A DNA stretch of 64,000 nucleotides, from contig JANPYM010000002.1 in NCBI GenBank assembly GCA_025890175.1, positions 1,289,976 to 1,353,975 on the forward strand. The letters run 5' to 3'. Within the stretch, counting starts at the first letter, position 1. Every line of letters starts with the position of its first letter. This document shows positions 22,332 through 33,828 of this stretch, piece by piece. The notes under the pieces were generated by a model. That model saw only the letters and a list, made by a program, of their open reading frames with translations, was not told where the DNA came from and made no database searches. The translations under genes were made by a program, and so were the position numbers. The stretch comes from Ciborinia camelliae. Lineage: Eukaryota; Ascomycota; Leotiomycetes; Helotiales; Sclerotiniaceae.

Positions 22332-24690
22332 CTATAGTCCTGGCAAAAACCCCTCCACCCTAACATCCCAATCCACAGGAAAATGCATCCCAGGCTCACT
22401 ATCCCACCCTCCGGCCATCATCGCCATTGCAAGCATTAAACCACCCGCGTTGGGAAAGTACGGCGTGGAAACGCGTGACCCACCCACGGGATATCCAGCG
22501 TCATCAAACTGGAAGTCTGGATGCAGCAAGTAGGCTATTGCCTGCTCTACATCACCTAGACGCAGCGAGTTCATAGCCAATAAAGCAAAATCCCAGCCGT
22601 ACGAGTTTTCCAAGTCCCAAAGCGAGAGGATTTTGGAGGCGGTGTTCCTGACGATGGTTAGATTGAGGGGAGGGGAGCTGGTGGGTGGGAGCCAGCCGTA
22701 GATACCGGCCATTGCTGGGTGCTTTGAATTGTGATGAGAGTTAGCCATCTGTCATTTCGAGGCAAAGAACTTTGCGATTGTGTAGTCACTTACGTCGGAT
22801 GTTGTTTTACTTTCTGTCCACATATTGGGGATACCCTCGTACACGAGGTATGTATCATTAATGATAGGCAGGGGAGCAAGATTTCCTCGTACATTCTTCC
22901 ATTCATCCGGGATTGGTTGCCCCCCACGCTCTTTCCAGTTTATGGCAACATCCAAACCAAACCTCCAGTACGCCAACTCGAAAGTTGGGTTGATTGTAGC
23001 GTTAGCCTTTGTATTTTCGGAGACAGGATACATCGGCGGACCTAAGTCATAAACTCCAGTTGTGACATTGTACCACGCGAAAGATGCCATAAAGTCGGCC
23101 GTTGCCGTTAGTACCTCATCCCATCTTTGAAGTGTCGTTTCATTCGGGAATGAGCGATATTCTATCTCGGCAAAGTACATGGGGTGCGGTTGTTGCCAGA
23201 TCAGAAGAGAGTTGATCCCTCCGGGGGCGCTACGACCGATTGGATCACTCATCTTTCCCCAGCGGGCACCCTGGTACCCCTGAAGATTGGCTCTGTCGCG
23301 TGAGGAGTTTAGGAACTGCTCGTACATCCTTGGCATGCTCCGACCGAGCAGATCAAAATGATTCCATCGGGCCACGCATCATTCTCAGCCATGATTCTGA
23401 ATTAAGCCAAGATCGTCGTAGAAATGGAACTGAAATGGCGATGGGAGTACGAACGTGAAATTTACCATACCACCCATTATTTACGAGACCAGATTCTGAG
23501 ATGATTAGTAAATCGTCAAGAAAGAAGGTTTCAGCACTCGTTTAATTGGCATACCTTGAGGCGGAAAATCCGACGCTGAATTGATCGCTAAAAGATATTG
23601 AGATAAAACGATTCGTCGCTGAAGTTCAGTGGCATTCACGGAGTCGACCGAGCTCAAGTCAATGAACGCCCCTGACTCCCAATAAGACTGCCACCACGAC
23701 TTAGAACTTTCAGTAAGATCGGCCACGGAGGGTGAACTTATGTTTCCAGCTTTACTGCAATTTTTAATGTCTGAGAACATCCCTGTCATTCTTAAGTTAT
23801 TGGAGCCTGGAGTTCTGAAGAAGTATCGATGTGTGCCCTCCTCCGGACCCGAAACCTGTCCTGTACCTTGCCAACTCGCCGTGAAACAGTAACTGGTGTT
23901 GTCTAGAGTATGCTGTATAATGGCCTTGCTACCCGCCACATCAAGAAACGTAGAATGTTTACTGGGGGCGTTCCATACCCCGACAAATGGTGCATCGAAT
24001 TTATTGATATCTGGGTAAGGAAAATCAAAGAACAAACCTAAAGAACCGCTACTAAGCAGCTCGGACTCCACGTTGATTATGACAGTGTTAGACTCCGGTG
24101 CCGCTGATACTTCAACATGGACTAGGCTGCCGTTATAGACAAATGTTGATGTGATCACGCCGCTCCATAGGTCAAGAACCTGACTTTTCCCCTCTAGGTC
24201 ACCCTCAACGATGTTGGCGTTAACAAACCAGAAGCCAATATTGCCCAGATTCAACCGTTGGGGATTCTGGATTAGCCAATTTGATATATCAGCCTCTGCG
24301 GGATTAGGCTGGTCATAATTTACAAGCCGTCCATGAGTCCACCAGTCCAAACCGGTAAAGTCTTCATCGTGTTAAGAACTGATTTCCAAGCCATTTGAGG
24401 AATATCAGTATATTCTTACCTTCCACAGATGTCTGATTCGGGGTTGTCGGTAAGCTGAAATTATGCCAGCCCCATGTTGACATTGTTGCAAAGGGGCTGA
24501 AGGTCTGGAGACCAGTTACATCCACGCCGAAAGCAAAGTTGCCATTGCCAACCTGCAGAGGCGTTGTGGTTGAACTTGAGTTACGGTGGACATTGTAGGT
24601 TTGGACAATTTTTTGTCTTTGTATAGAGGCATTGGTCTCGGAAATCCAAAGGACAAGGGTACAGAATGACAAGATGGCTGAAGTATACAT
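22332..24690 (-). pseudogene. Secreted six-hairpin glycosidase with a broken frame
   Basis: Extracellular (alpha/alpha)6-barrel glycosidase, GH65/GH95-like in layout. Exons (minus) that splice cleanly are 24690-24420, 24361-23555 and 23495-23455; about 23375-22794 and 22721-22332 code the rest. Residues 1-21 are a signal peptide and many NxS/T sites follow. The N-terminal beta-sandwich domain (GNGNFAFGVDVTGLQTF) and the catalytic barrel (GYQGARWGKMSDPIGRSAPGG, FELAYWRFGLD, AGIYGWLPPT, WGWDF-like YGWDF) match the family. Between NGWYGKFH and ARWNHFDLLGR the conserved LEMxWWH segment is missing. No GT-AG choice reconnects the frames: the right frame meets TGA twice at about 23379-23390, and reading through after FH ends at a TGA. 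I infer a small deletion or assembly error in an otherwise well-kept gene of about 740 codons. Confidence 0.65.
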
Positions 24691-25082
24691 AATAACGTAG
24701 TCAGAATTATAAAGTTATTGATTATTATGGAGATCGATTGATTCTTCTGGAGATTCAAAGTACTATGGTGTCCCAATAGGCTGCCATAGTTACCACGGAT
24801 TTTAACTACCGAGCTGTATATCCTTAACATTATCCCGAGCCTTAGTTCTTCCACCACTCAAATCATTTTAACTATAGCACTATGCACGTTAATCCTTGCG
24901 AGCGAAAGTGATAGGACAATATGCAGAGCATATATTGAAACCTTAAATCCTGGTTGACTACCAAAACGATTGCTTAAGTCCTTGATATATGATAGCCTAA
25001 TATTGTGGACATAGAAGACCCAGGATGTCTCTCCTGAATCGAAAATAGCATACACTCATCGTTCTATGCTGCCCTATATTTC
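24691..25082. other. Intergenic region
   Basis: 392 nt between the glycosidase start and the 3' end of the P450 pseudogene. No supportable feature. Confidence 0.4.
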
Positions 25083-26180
25083 TCAAACTTCTCTCCTCTT
25101 AAACTGTACCATGGGACCAGTTCTCAAGGCAGCATAAAAGTCATCAATTTGATAGTGTTCCTTATTCCTTCTTCCCCATCCCAATTCTGGTGCTCCCGCC
25201 CCCAATGAGTCACCAGGTACTGCTCTTACATCCATCACCAGCAAGGCCCTCGCAATGATAAGGAGCATCTCTTGTATAGCAAGCTTTTGACCAACACAGT
25301 TTCCAACTCCGATAGAAAATGATTCATGAATGGAAAGCCGACTGTGCTCGAGTCACATTTTCTGCAGTAACACCGTTTGAATCGTTAACAATCCAACGCT
25401 CAGGTCGATATACCCATGGATCACCAAATACCTCATCGTGATGCATGAGTGACCAGCCACTAGTACCAATCTGCACGCCTTCTGGTATGAAATAGCCATC
25501 TATATGAAGACCGCCAGGAAGCACCTCACGAGACATTTCGCCTGGTGCAGATGGGGCCATACGCATGGCTTCGTCAATGCAAGCACGGAGATATTGACAA
25601 GATGATAGTTTCTGGCCGCCTTGAATCTCCCCCAAAGAGCTGAAGGTACTTCTGATTTCCCTGGTGAGCTTGTCATATACTCGAATGTTGCGCGTGATGT
25701 AGAAAAACATGGCACACAAAGCAACTGCTGTTGTATCCGTGCCGGCCATTATGAGAAGGGCAGCTTCAGAGAAAAGAGTGACTGGTGTGTATGCAGGAAC
25801 GCCACTCTCTTGATCCTTGGCGGCAAATAAATAATGCAACATATCTTTTCTTGGCTTTTCCCCCTTGAGCCTTCTCTCTTTCAACATTTGTTCTTCCTTG
25901 GTACGCTCAGCAACGCTTGTGGTCACAAATTCATGCCATTTACTTAATGCAGGAGACTTGATACGATTGAGAATAGTGTCAAGTCCGCGAGGCTTTAGCC
26001 ATACCCAAAAATTGACGAATGGTGATTTTGCGATCTAATACCTGTCAGATTTTCGAGAACGCAGAACATAGAAAAACATCATGAATTGACTTACGGGATA
26101 CGTGAATCTAAAGTACATAGCTATGTTATGTGGCATGGTCTTGAGTGGGTTCTCCCCGGAAGCCCTAATCCTCCATAACT
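25083..26180 (-). pseudogene. Truncated and frameshifted cytochrome P450
   Basis: Only the C-terminal two-thirds of a P450 remains. A first piece (to 26095) reads PHNIAMYFRFTYP and splices over 26094-26035 into IAKSPFVNFWVWLKP. The long exon then shows the I-helix AALLIMAGTDTTAVAL, the K-helix ACIDEAMRMAP (ExxR) and the PERW motif. At about 25330 the frame breaks: ARAQSAFHS ends in TGA, while the haem loop FSIGVGNCVGQKLA continues one frame over, to the stop at 25083. The break contains an insertion-like stretch flanked by CATT repeats around a palindrome ATTCATGAAT. Nothing matching the P450 N-terminus (membrane anchor, proline hinge, helices A-E) exists upstream. The catalytic residues that remain are intact, so decay looks recent. 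Confidence 0.75.
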
Positions 26181-26873
26181 ATCTGGGAGATTGGAATCTG
26201 GACTTTTATACTTCGGCCTGAATACATGTATGTCCAGGGTATCAGAACTGCTCCCATCTGGTCTGGAATTCAGACACACAAGGGATATTCTTACGTCTCC
26301 CGTCCTCTTTGACGGCGAGTTTAACTTTCTAGCTGCAAAAGCCACTTCCCCGGCCCTTAGGCTGTGACTTTCTGCAACCGACGCTGGGGATTACACGGCG
26401 AAAGATTAAGGCGTTGCATGCCATGACTCTGCAACAAGCTGCCACCTTTGCAGATGTCCTATCCAGTCTACTTCCGATAACACCAAATATTATCCAGCTT
26501 GTGGACGTTCAAAACGGGCATCACTCTCTATTGTTTGAAATATTGTTGATGGGATAATCACGTGACATGCCACGGCAGGCCAGCACGGGGGTGCTGGCTG
26601 TACAGCTAGCGCATGCGCTAGCGGACTGGTACAGTCTGTAGCATACCTAGTATAGTTTAGAAAAACAAGCCGAAGATATTGCAATACTATAGCATAATCC
26701 GTCTGTGATACCAACAATTGTAATTATTACGAGGATTATAAAATGGCATAGCGTGGCGTTTCCGGTTCTTCCTCGGATCTACCACACAATTAATATCCAA
26801 GACTCAACGGTATAATACAAAGGATGAGATGATCTCCAACCCAGAAATTAAAAAAGAGCGCATATCTTGAAAC
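26181..26873. other. Intergenic region between the P450 relic and PFA3
   Basis: Nearly 700 nt, with a palindrome-like ctagcgcatgcgctag at about 26608-26623 and no supportable gene. The missing P450 N-terminus would be expected here and is not found. Confidence 0.4.
26608..26623. repeat. Perfect 16-bp palindrome
   Basis: The sequence ctagcgcatgcgctag is a perfect inverted repeat without a loop, in the region upstream of the P450 relic. It could be a protein-binding site or chance. Confidence 0.7.
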
Positions 26874-28426
26874 CTAATCTACATCATCATCATGGCCATA
26901 CCCATGCCCATGCCCATGCCCATCCCATCCTCTCACATCATCCTTTTGTCGTGCTATAGTATTTCCCAATAATGTATTCGTAACAATTCCAACCCTCTGG
27001 GGCCACCCACCGGCAGCCTTTCGGTCGAGAATCCGTCTCTCAGCTTCATCTTCATCACTACTTATCTCGTAATGATCTTCGTCGCTGTCTCTTGGTTGCA
27101 ATGTTTGCATGGAAACAGAATTCGAGTCTGCTCCATCCACATACTGATTTGGTCTGCGTCCCAAGATTCGGTCTGCTTTGGATTGAGAACGATTCGCCCG
27201 ATTAGGTTGAGTGGGATAGGAAACGTAATGTCGACCCGCTCCTTCTGATCTTGGAAGAGGTATTATTGGAGATGTTGGCTCGCCCCAGCCAGCAGCTCTT
27301 TCTCTGCTTCTTTGTTCCTCTCGTTCCTTGGCGAGTTTTTCTCGAGCTTCAAGCCATTTTGGACTCGCCTCCCAACTCCACCCATCTCCTATGGTGGTGG
27401 GTATCGGCAACGCCCATAATAATGCCTTTGATCCAAACAAATGTCTAAAGTTTCTTCTCCACCCAAGATCAAATGCACTAGGTAACTTTTCTGAATCTTG
27501 TTCGTCAAGATATTCCTCATATCGATCCCTTGCTCTAGCTCTCTCTTGTTGTTCGTATGTCCCATGACTCTGGTCTTCAGGAATGTGTTGATGTTGCATC
27601 GACTTTCTTAACGGTGATAAATATCTTGTCTTTTCCAAGCACTCAATTGTCGTTTGGCCGCGGGATGATAGTAAAATATGCCATCCTGTGAAACCTGCCA
27701 ACACCAATCCTATAATTCCGGACACCACCACCAGCATGACATAATTGACTGGTAACAGTGAGTCGGTATATTCCCCATCACTCAAAATTTCCCTCCAAAC
27801 CCAGGTTCCGGAGACTGCGAAGCAGAGGAAGCAGAATAATGTCGTATATATCAGGAATAAGAGAAAGGCTTTGTAGTTTCGCAGTCCAACGCAGGTAGCC
27901 AACCATGGGCAGTGATGATCCATCTTCAATACACAGATCCCGCATGTCGAGCAATGGTGAGATCGATCTGGTTTCCTGGCCTGACATTTCTTGCAATAGC
28001 GTAATTCCCCGTTCGCTTTCACCGTAAAGTTTGTCGCCGCGGGATTGTGTGTTGGGAGGGCGCTATATCCATGATCCGTGGCCGTGGTGGTTCCTGGGCT
28101 CGTGAAGACCGCAGTCGTATATGACCAATTAAGGAGGAGATAGATAATAATGCCTAAACATGACGTCCCCTTGCCTGTGGTTTATTAGCTTTGTAACATC
28201 ATCTGAGGGACAATGACCAACCTATCCAATGTGTTCTGCTGCCATCTGCCAAAAACCCAATCGTAGTTTCTACCCAGACTGCCCAAGTTGTAATACTATA
28301 CACAAATGCAAGTGGAAAGTAGGTTGCGCCAATACAACAATAACGTTCGCACTTTCTAGCCAATTTCCGAGACATTCTTGTAGGGTCAGGGGATCTAGAA
28401 GGACTTGGTGGAGATAGATTAGCCAT
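26874..28426 (-). CDS. PFA3: DHHC palmitoyltransferase, PFA3 type
   Basis: Protein S-acyltransferase of the vacuolar membrane; yeast Pfa3 palmitoylates Vac8. Exons (minus) are 28426-28222 and 28174-26874 with a 47-nt intron, giving 501 aa. Two N-terminal helices (about 30-52 and 74-95) precede the cysteine-rich domain, which contains CKKCQARKPDRSHHCSTCG and the catalytic DHHC within KMDHHCPWLATCVGLRNYK. Two more helices follow (about 185-210 and 222-250), with the TTxE-like motif QTTIECLE. The C-terminus is long and disordered, ending in a His/Gly repeat (GHGHGHGYGH). Domain order and the first-helix sequence YFPLAFVYSITTWAVWVE match Aspergillus-type PFA3 rather than other DHHC enzymes. Confidence 0.9.
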
Positions 28427-30338
28427 GAAATTTATCAGAGGGACATAATTCCCTTGTTCGCATTATTTGAGAAGTGTTGATGAAAATAACAGTTTGTGCT
28501 TGGTGTTCATGTTTATGTTCCTTTCAATAATGGAGGCTGAGGCTGAGCTTCACTATCACTGACCACCTACCACCTATGGGGAAGAAACAGGGTTTCGGCC
28601 TCCGTATAGCCCGGGCTTCCAGGAGAACAAAGATGGCATTCACCACAAACTTCTTGTACCAGGTATTCACAACGTCAATTACAACTTCAATCACAAACAT
28701 CATCAATTTGACATTCTGATTTCAATGCATTGATACATTGCCACCCGGGCATTCATTGATAATAGCAATTGTTTTACTTAGATAGTTACCAGAACTCATT
28801 TGCTTCCCCATATCAAACATCTCCAGCCATGATGCATATTCGGTGCTAAAGAGTGTGCTAAGCAGTACCTATCTAGTATATGGTATCGACCTACTATCAT
28901 CCCATCACCACAATGCTCATCAATTCACTGTGATGTCCTCAAGAATCATGGTGGGACTGGGGGAATTCCTTCAATTTCACCCAGAATAGGGGAATACTGG
29001 CAGGTGGAGCAGATAGACTATTCTGCTCGACGGACTCATCCATCATAGAGATCCTTCAGAATATCTGAATGAATGATCCCTCCAGCTCTCTCTATAAAAT
29101 TCAGGGATATTTAGATATTTTCTGAAGCATCCAAGCCCACTTGAGCTTGATATAGCTAAGTAATTTTACTTTCCATCTTCAACCACTGGTGTTACCTCAA
29201 AAATGGCTGACATTTCGCAATCAATATATTTCTGAGAGGTATGATGCATCGAGAATAATGGATGGTTATGAGAATCATCCTGGGTTTGGGATGAGATCTT
29301 GCTTCAACGGCCTCAGAGAGACACCTGGGGGTACTTATGTTGCTCCCCTTTCTTCTCCTTCTCAGATATGTATGCTGGTCTGTACTATTCTGTATTTCCG
29401 TTGAGTCTTGTAAGAAGAAGTATCCGTAGCAGATTAAGTACTCCGTCTCTGGTTCTATTGGAAGCTCATATATATCAATAAGATATCAATGGTCCCTGAG
29501 AACTGTAAACACCGAGTACATGGCTAACATTCTTGATATCACTGTTCATCTCCCCAGAAGTCACAATTCAATCATGACCTCCTCGGGAATCAAAAAGATG
29601 TATCTTTATGTTCACAATTCATCAAGATGGAGAAGTTTGTTTCAGTTAATGTATGTGAATACTGAACAAAGGCTACATCAGATGAAGTGGTTCGATATTG
29701 ATATTAAATGATTAAATGGGAGGACAACTAGTTACCTTTCTCCTTTCTCCTTTCTACTTTCTATTCACTCTTCCCATATGTTTTTCTTCTTCCTTTTATT
29801 TTTACCCCTCTATTCTCCTCTTTTCTCCTCTTTTCTGCTCTTTGCTCCGCTCATTCATTCCTTCAATTCGAGAATTTCAGATTCAATCTCAGAGGGCTCC
29901 TTTCTTGGATTTATTTTCAATTAATTTGTTTAGTACCTAGGTACCTAGCTACCTACCCCGCCTAGCTGGAGGTAGTAGCCTTGTGCTCTTTCCCTTTTTG
30001 TTTCCTACCCTACGCGACCAAAACAAGATCATTCCACTCAGGTTGCCATTTTCACTTTACCACTTTATTTTCTCACCCCCACGATCCTCCATAATTGATA
30101 GCACTTTCTTATTACAAGTAGTGCAATTCCTAAATAAAGTGGGAGATCGTCTTACTGCGACCATTTCTCTTTTTTTCAGCTTCAGCATTGCCTTCAGTAG
30201 GTATCTCAAATTCCGTCAAGGCAGGAATAGATCGGACTTTTGAGTTGCTTCGGTACCCCCAAAATCAATACCACAATCCACTCACAATTTCAACAATCAA
30301 ACGCTACCATAACTGACAACCTTTAAGCTTTCTTCAAT
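28427..30338. other. Long divergent intergenic region with a polypyrimidine tract
   Basis: 1.9 kb between the PFA3 and C2H2 gene starts. It holds a short GAGGCT run near 28532, TACCTA motifs at 29935-29957 and a strong polypyrimidine tract at 29738-29862. ORFs of 60-86 codons inside lack any recognisable product. The half next to 30339 is the likely promoter and leader of the zinc-finger gene. Confidence 0.5.
29738..29862 (+). promoter_or_regulatory. Polypyrimidine tract upstream of the C2H2 gene
   Basis: About 125 nt are almost entirely C and T, with repeated ctttctcctttct and ttttctcctc blocks. Fungal promoters of constitutive genes often carry such CT-rich tracts near the transcription start. 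It lies 480-600 nt upstream of the start codon at 30339. Confidence 0.5.
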
Positions 30339-32277
30339 ATGGCTGCAGAAGAAGAGAAGAATGCCGTACCCGATACCAAGGTATACTGCAAGACCTGTAA
30401 AATCTCATTCAAAGAATGGAATGCCTACCACAATCATAAGATGACAAGCAGGCAACATATCTGTTGTGATATCTGCAGTATAGACTTCCATACCGATGAA
30501 GGTCTTAGGCGTCATCGAACCTTGGTAAGTCAATTTAGATTGAAGCTCTGAAGAGGCATGATTGACTGACGGCTTACGCAACTCTAGTTGCACCCAAAAG
30601 AACAAGATCTCTCATGTTTGGGTTGTGGCAAAAAATATATTCGTCTAGGATCTCTGATTGCCCACCTTGAACTCGATAGCTGTCACGCAATTAACTCTGA
30701 AGCGAGAGAAAACCTGGCCGCTCGTAGACGACAACGGCAACAATTGCATGCAAAGTTTAAGGCTGGTTTGAAGGAGATCGATGAGAACGCTGGCACGCGG
30801 ACAGGTATCAGTTTGTTGGAGTCTCGGGATATTCCTACCAACATTATTGATAGCAAGCCGCCCCCGCCCACCTTTGAGGGTAAAACAACCACATACTTTG
30901 AGTTTGGAGGTTGGGAAACTACAAGTAACTCCCCATCATTCTTTCTTCCTATCTAAACTACGCTCACAACCATTTAGTCCTGGAAGAAGAAGATGAACCA
31001 TTAAATCAACCCAGCAATGTGGCATCGAAGGATATACCTGAGCCCACCATGGAATTACAACCAGAGGAGGATTTGATCTGTTTCACGGAAGTGGACAAGG
31101 CTATGAGCGTATCCTGGGGACCAAAGAAGGTAGCCAAAAACTCAGCGCCCCCAGAAGAGGTCAAATATGAGTATGTCGAGAACGGATACCCAATACCAAT
31201 CGCTCCTTCTATGAAAGAAAGTAACTTTCCACCATTGCCAAGCGGGAATAACTTTAAGGATGAAGGCATGAAAGCTCCCAATTTCATGGATGCGCCAGTC
31301 GAGGACTCCAAGTTTACTTCGATCTGGGACACCAAGCACATCATCGCCAACGCCCGAAAACCCATTCCTCCGCCATCCACAACAGCGCCTCCAGTCACAG
31401 ATGTAGCTTCTCGAACAGGCGGACTCCCGCCTCTTCGCATGAGGCCTCTAGTTAACCCTTTGCCAGAGAAAGAATATGCACCATATGATCCAAAGGACCC
31501 TTCATTCCGAGCACAAAAGTACTGGGTTTCGTTCACCCAAAAGTACAAGTGCCCCCACCGATTGTGCAAGTAAGTTTCGTTGATATCTCAACCCCAAATT
31601 TTACTCTAACAATTTTGAAGGAAGAGTTCCGATACTGAATCCGGCTTCATCCAACATTTACTTTCTGCTGCACATGCTGGAAATAATAGGCTTACCTGTC
31701 CTAACTGCTACGTAAGCACAGCACATTCCTTCATTTTATTTTCCTCGATCCCGATCCCTATGTACAAGATGTATTTTCTTTACATATATTACCCCGAACG
31801 ATGGTTTCCGATCTCAACATCGCTCAGATATTTACTTAAGATTTGTTGCTTTGTTGTTTAATGTGGATTCGAAAATTATGTTCAGCATTTTCAAGTCTTT
31901 TTCCAGATGCTGGCTTCATGTATAAAGCTCAATGGAAACTTGCATAAACATATTGTAGGTTGGAGTTACTAATTTTCCGATAGAGATCTTTCGGTACATA
32001 TACAGCCCTGACGCAACATTGTGAATCTCAAGGGGTTCGTTGCAAAATCCGGGAAGCAGACAACTACGGTAGGATTGTGGACGACATCACTGCTAGTGTT
32101 GCAGATGTAGGAGGCAGACATGAAGATGAAACCGTAAAATACACTGTCAATAAGGAAGGATGGGGTGATATTGAGGCAAGGGCGTTTATGGAGAGAAAAC
32201 ATCGAGAGACCGAGAAGAAGAACTCTAAGAACAGGGCAAATTATTGGAAGGACCACAACAAGGAGTTCGAGTGGTAA
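30339..32277 (+). CDS. C2H2 zinc-finger protein
   Basis: Exons are 30339-30524, 30588-30924, 30978-31569, 31621-31711 and 31984-32277, giving 499 aa. N-terminal fingers are visible at about residues 15-90: CKTCKISFKEWNAYHNH, CDICSIDFHTDEGLRRH and CLGCGKKYIRLGSLIAH. A disordered, proline-rich middle follows (about 100-350). C-terminal fingers use KCPHRLCKKSSDTESGFIQH and CPNCYRSFGTYTALTQH; the last is completed only across the fourth intron, so that 272-nt intron is well supported despite its length. The C-terminus is charged (NRANYWKDHNKEFEW). Widely spaced fingers at both ends are typical of fungal RNA- or DNA-binding C2H2 proteins of unknown role. Its nuclear location and target are inference. 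Confidence 0.82.
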
Positions 32278-33828
32278 ATGGCGAGAAATGTGCAGAATGG
32301 TTGGGGAAAGTGCGTGATTTCTTGCTGCGACCGTGGCAAAATCTGGTAATGGGTTAGAGTTAGGGATTAGGGATTAGGGATGGGGGATGGTGGATGGTGG
32401 ATGGTGGTTGGTGGTTGGTTTTGCTGGACGCATTCTCACTTTGCTTCTCACTATGGAGCCAATGGTGGAAGCCAAACGCATATCTTCGGACTTTGCCTTG
32501 GCTTTTCTCTCATCCTGTCCCAGGGTATTATCATGAGAATTCGACTGAAGTTTTCCTTCAAATGGCGTTGAACTTTGAAAAATACCAAGAATAACGATTG
32601 TGGCAATCTAGAATTAGATAGCTTATCATAAATGATTATTTCATCAAAATAATAAATATCACTTTGATTTTTCCTGCCCCATATACTCCATCCCCGCCTA
32701 ATCTTCAGTCACACATTTCTAGGCTTGGAATTTCCTCGCCTTCTACCCCCGCCCCCCTCCGCTCTTCATCAGCTATCTCATATTTTTTTATGGATTACTT
32801 GGAATCATGATTCAAGTTGTGACGGCTAGAAAGGAGAGAGATAAGTTGGGTAGAATAATTGGAGTGTATATGAGGTTTGATTGGGGTTTATTGATTAGGT
32901 GCGGGCTAGATAGGTAGGCTTACTGGAACCTTTGTATGTTGGCAATAGTGATGGGAAAGATTGATTCCTTGATGTGTAGTGGCATTGTGATATGTATATA
33001 TTGCCACTTAGGACTCGTCGATTTTATGAATGGTATTGAAAGAGAATACAAGTCAGATCTGTTGGGAGATTAGCGATAAAGGGTCGGTTGCTCAATAGAT
33101 TCTTGTATTGGTGCTTCATCTAGATGGATGCTGTCAGAGTAGAGTTTTGGTATACTCTCCTATTATTGAGGTCACTTGCAGATGGTTTCCCATCGTAGAC
33201 CTCACACAGCACTGGTAAGACCAGCTCATCATACGCGCAGTATTATATCTTCTTGCTGCTCATCAGTCGCTTTGTGAACACTTCGGGATATCTAAAGACA
33301 GCTTTTGGGATAGTTGCAAATTCGAGGATGAATCTTGGGGATGTGGAAACTGTGATGGTGGTTGTGAATATAGCTGAACCTTAGAGCGAATATGAATGTC
33401 GATTAGTTGGATGAGTTTGGAAAAGCATGGAGACGGTTCTGTGGCGACTGAAACGAGTTTGGGGTCAAGATAGTGGCACGAGGATAAGAGATGCGCAGGA
33501 AGATTTTCGAGGTAATTAAGGGGGGTGAAGAGGGATTGGGTGGAATTGAAGACTTTTGAGGAAGATTGGGTTTGATTGAGTATTTCCGAAAATATTGTTA
33601 TTTCTACAGGTCATAAAACACATAAATTTAAGGATTCAAGATGAGAGCCATTACTAGCTTCCCAGTAATTGGAGGGCTGTTATGAATTTCAGGGCCATGA
33701 GATAGTAGAATATGATCGATTTATTCCTTGATATGTAAAATAAAACCCTAGAGGTTGAGACCAAAGCCGCATGATCCTCTCAGTAGCTCACCTAGAACCG
33801 TTTCCCCGCGCTTCAGACGCCAATACCT
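32278..33828. other. Convergent intergenic region with minisatellites
   Basis: 1.55 kb between the 3' ends of the zinc-finger and P450 genes. It contains a TTAGGGA-like tract merging into a GGATGGT tract at 32350-32419. No supportable gene is visible. Confidence 0.45.
32350..32419 (+). repeat. TTAGGGA / GGTGGAT minisatellite
   Basis: A 70-nt G-rich array just after the zinc-finger stop. It starts with three to four TTAGGGA-like heptamers and passes into repeats of gatggtg and ggttggt. The unit is seven bases, not the TTAGGG telomere hexamer. G-runs could form a G-quadruplex in the 3' flank. Confidence 0.75.

Noticed and set aside
31006..31569. 187-codon minus-strand ORF
   Set aside because: It is the antisense shadow of exon 3 of the C2H2 gene and has no recognisable product.
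31907..31954. Possible 48-nt in-frame cassette exon inside the long zinc-finger intron
   Set aside because: It has AG before and GT after and keeps phase, but the following intron would be only 29 nt, and the zinc finger CPNCYRSFGTYTALTQH is complete without it.
32350..32419. Interstitial telomere
   Set aside because: The unit is TTAGGGA-like (7 nt) with only three or four copies, and both sides carry ordinary genes.
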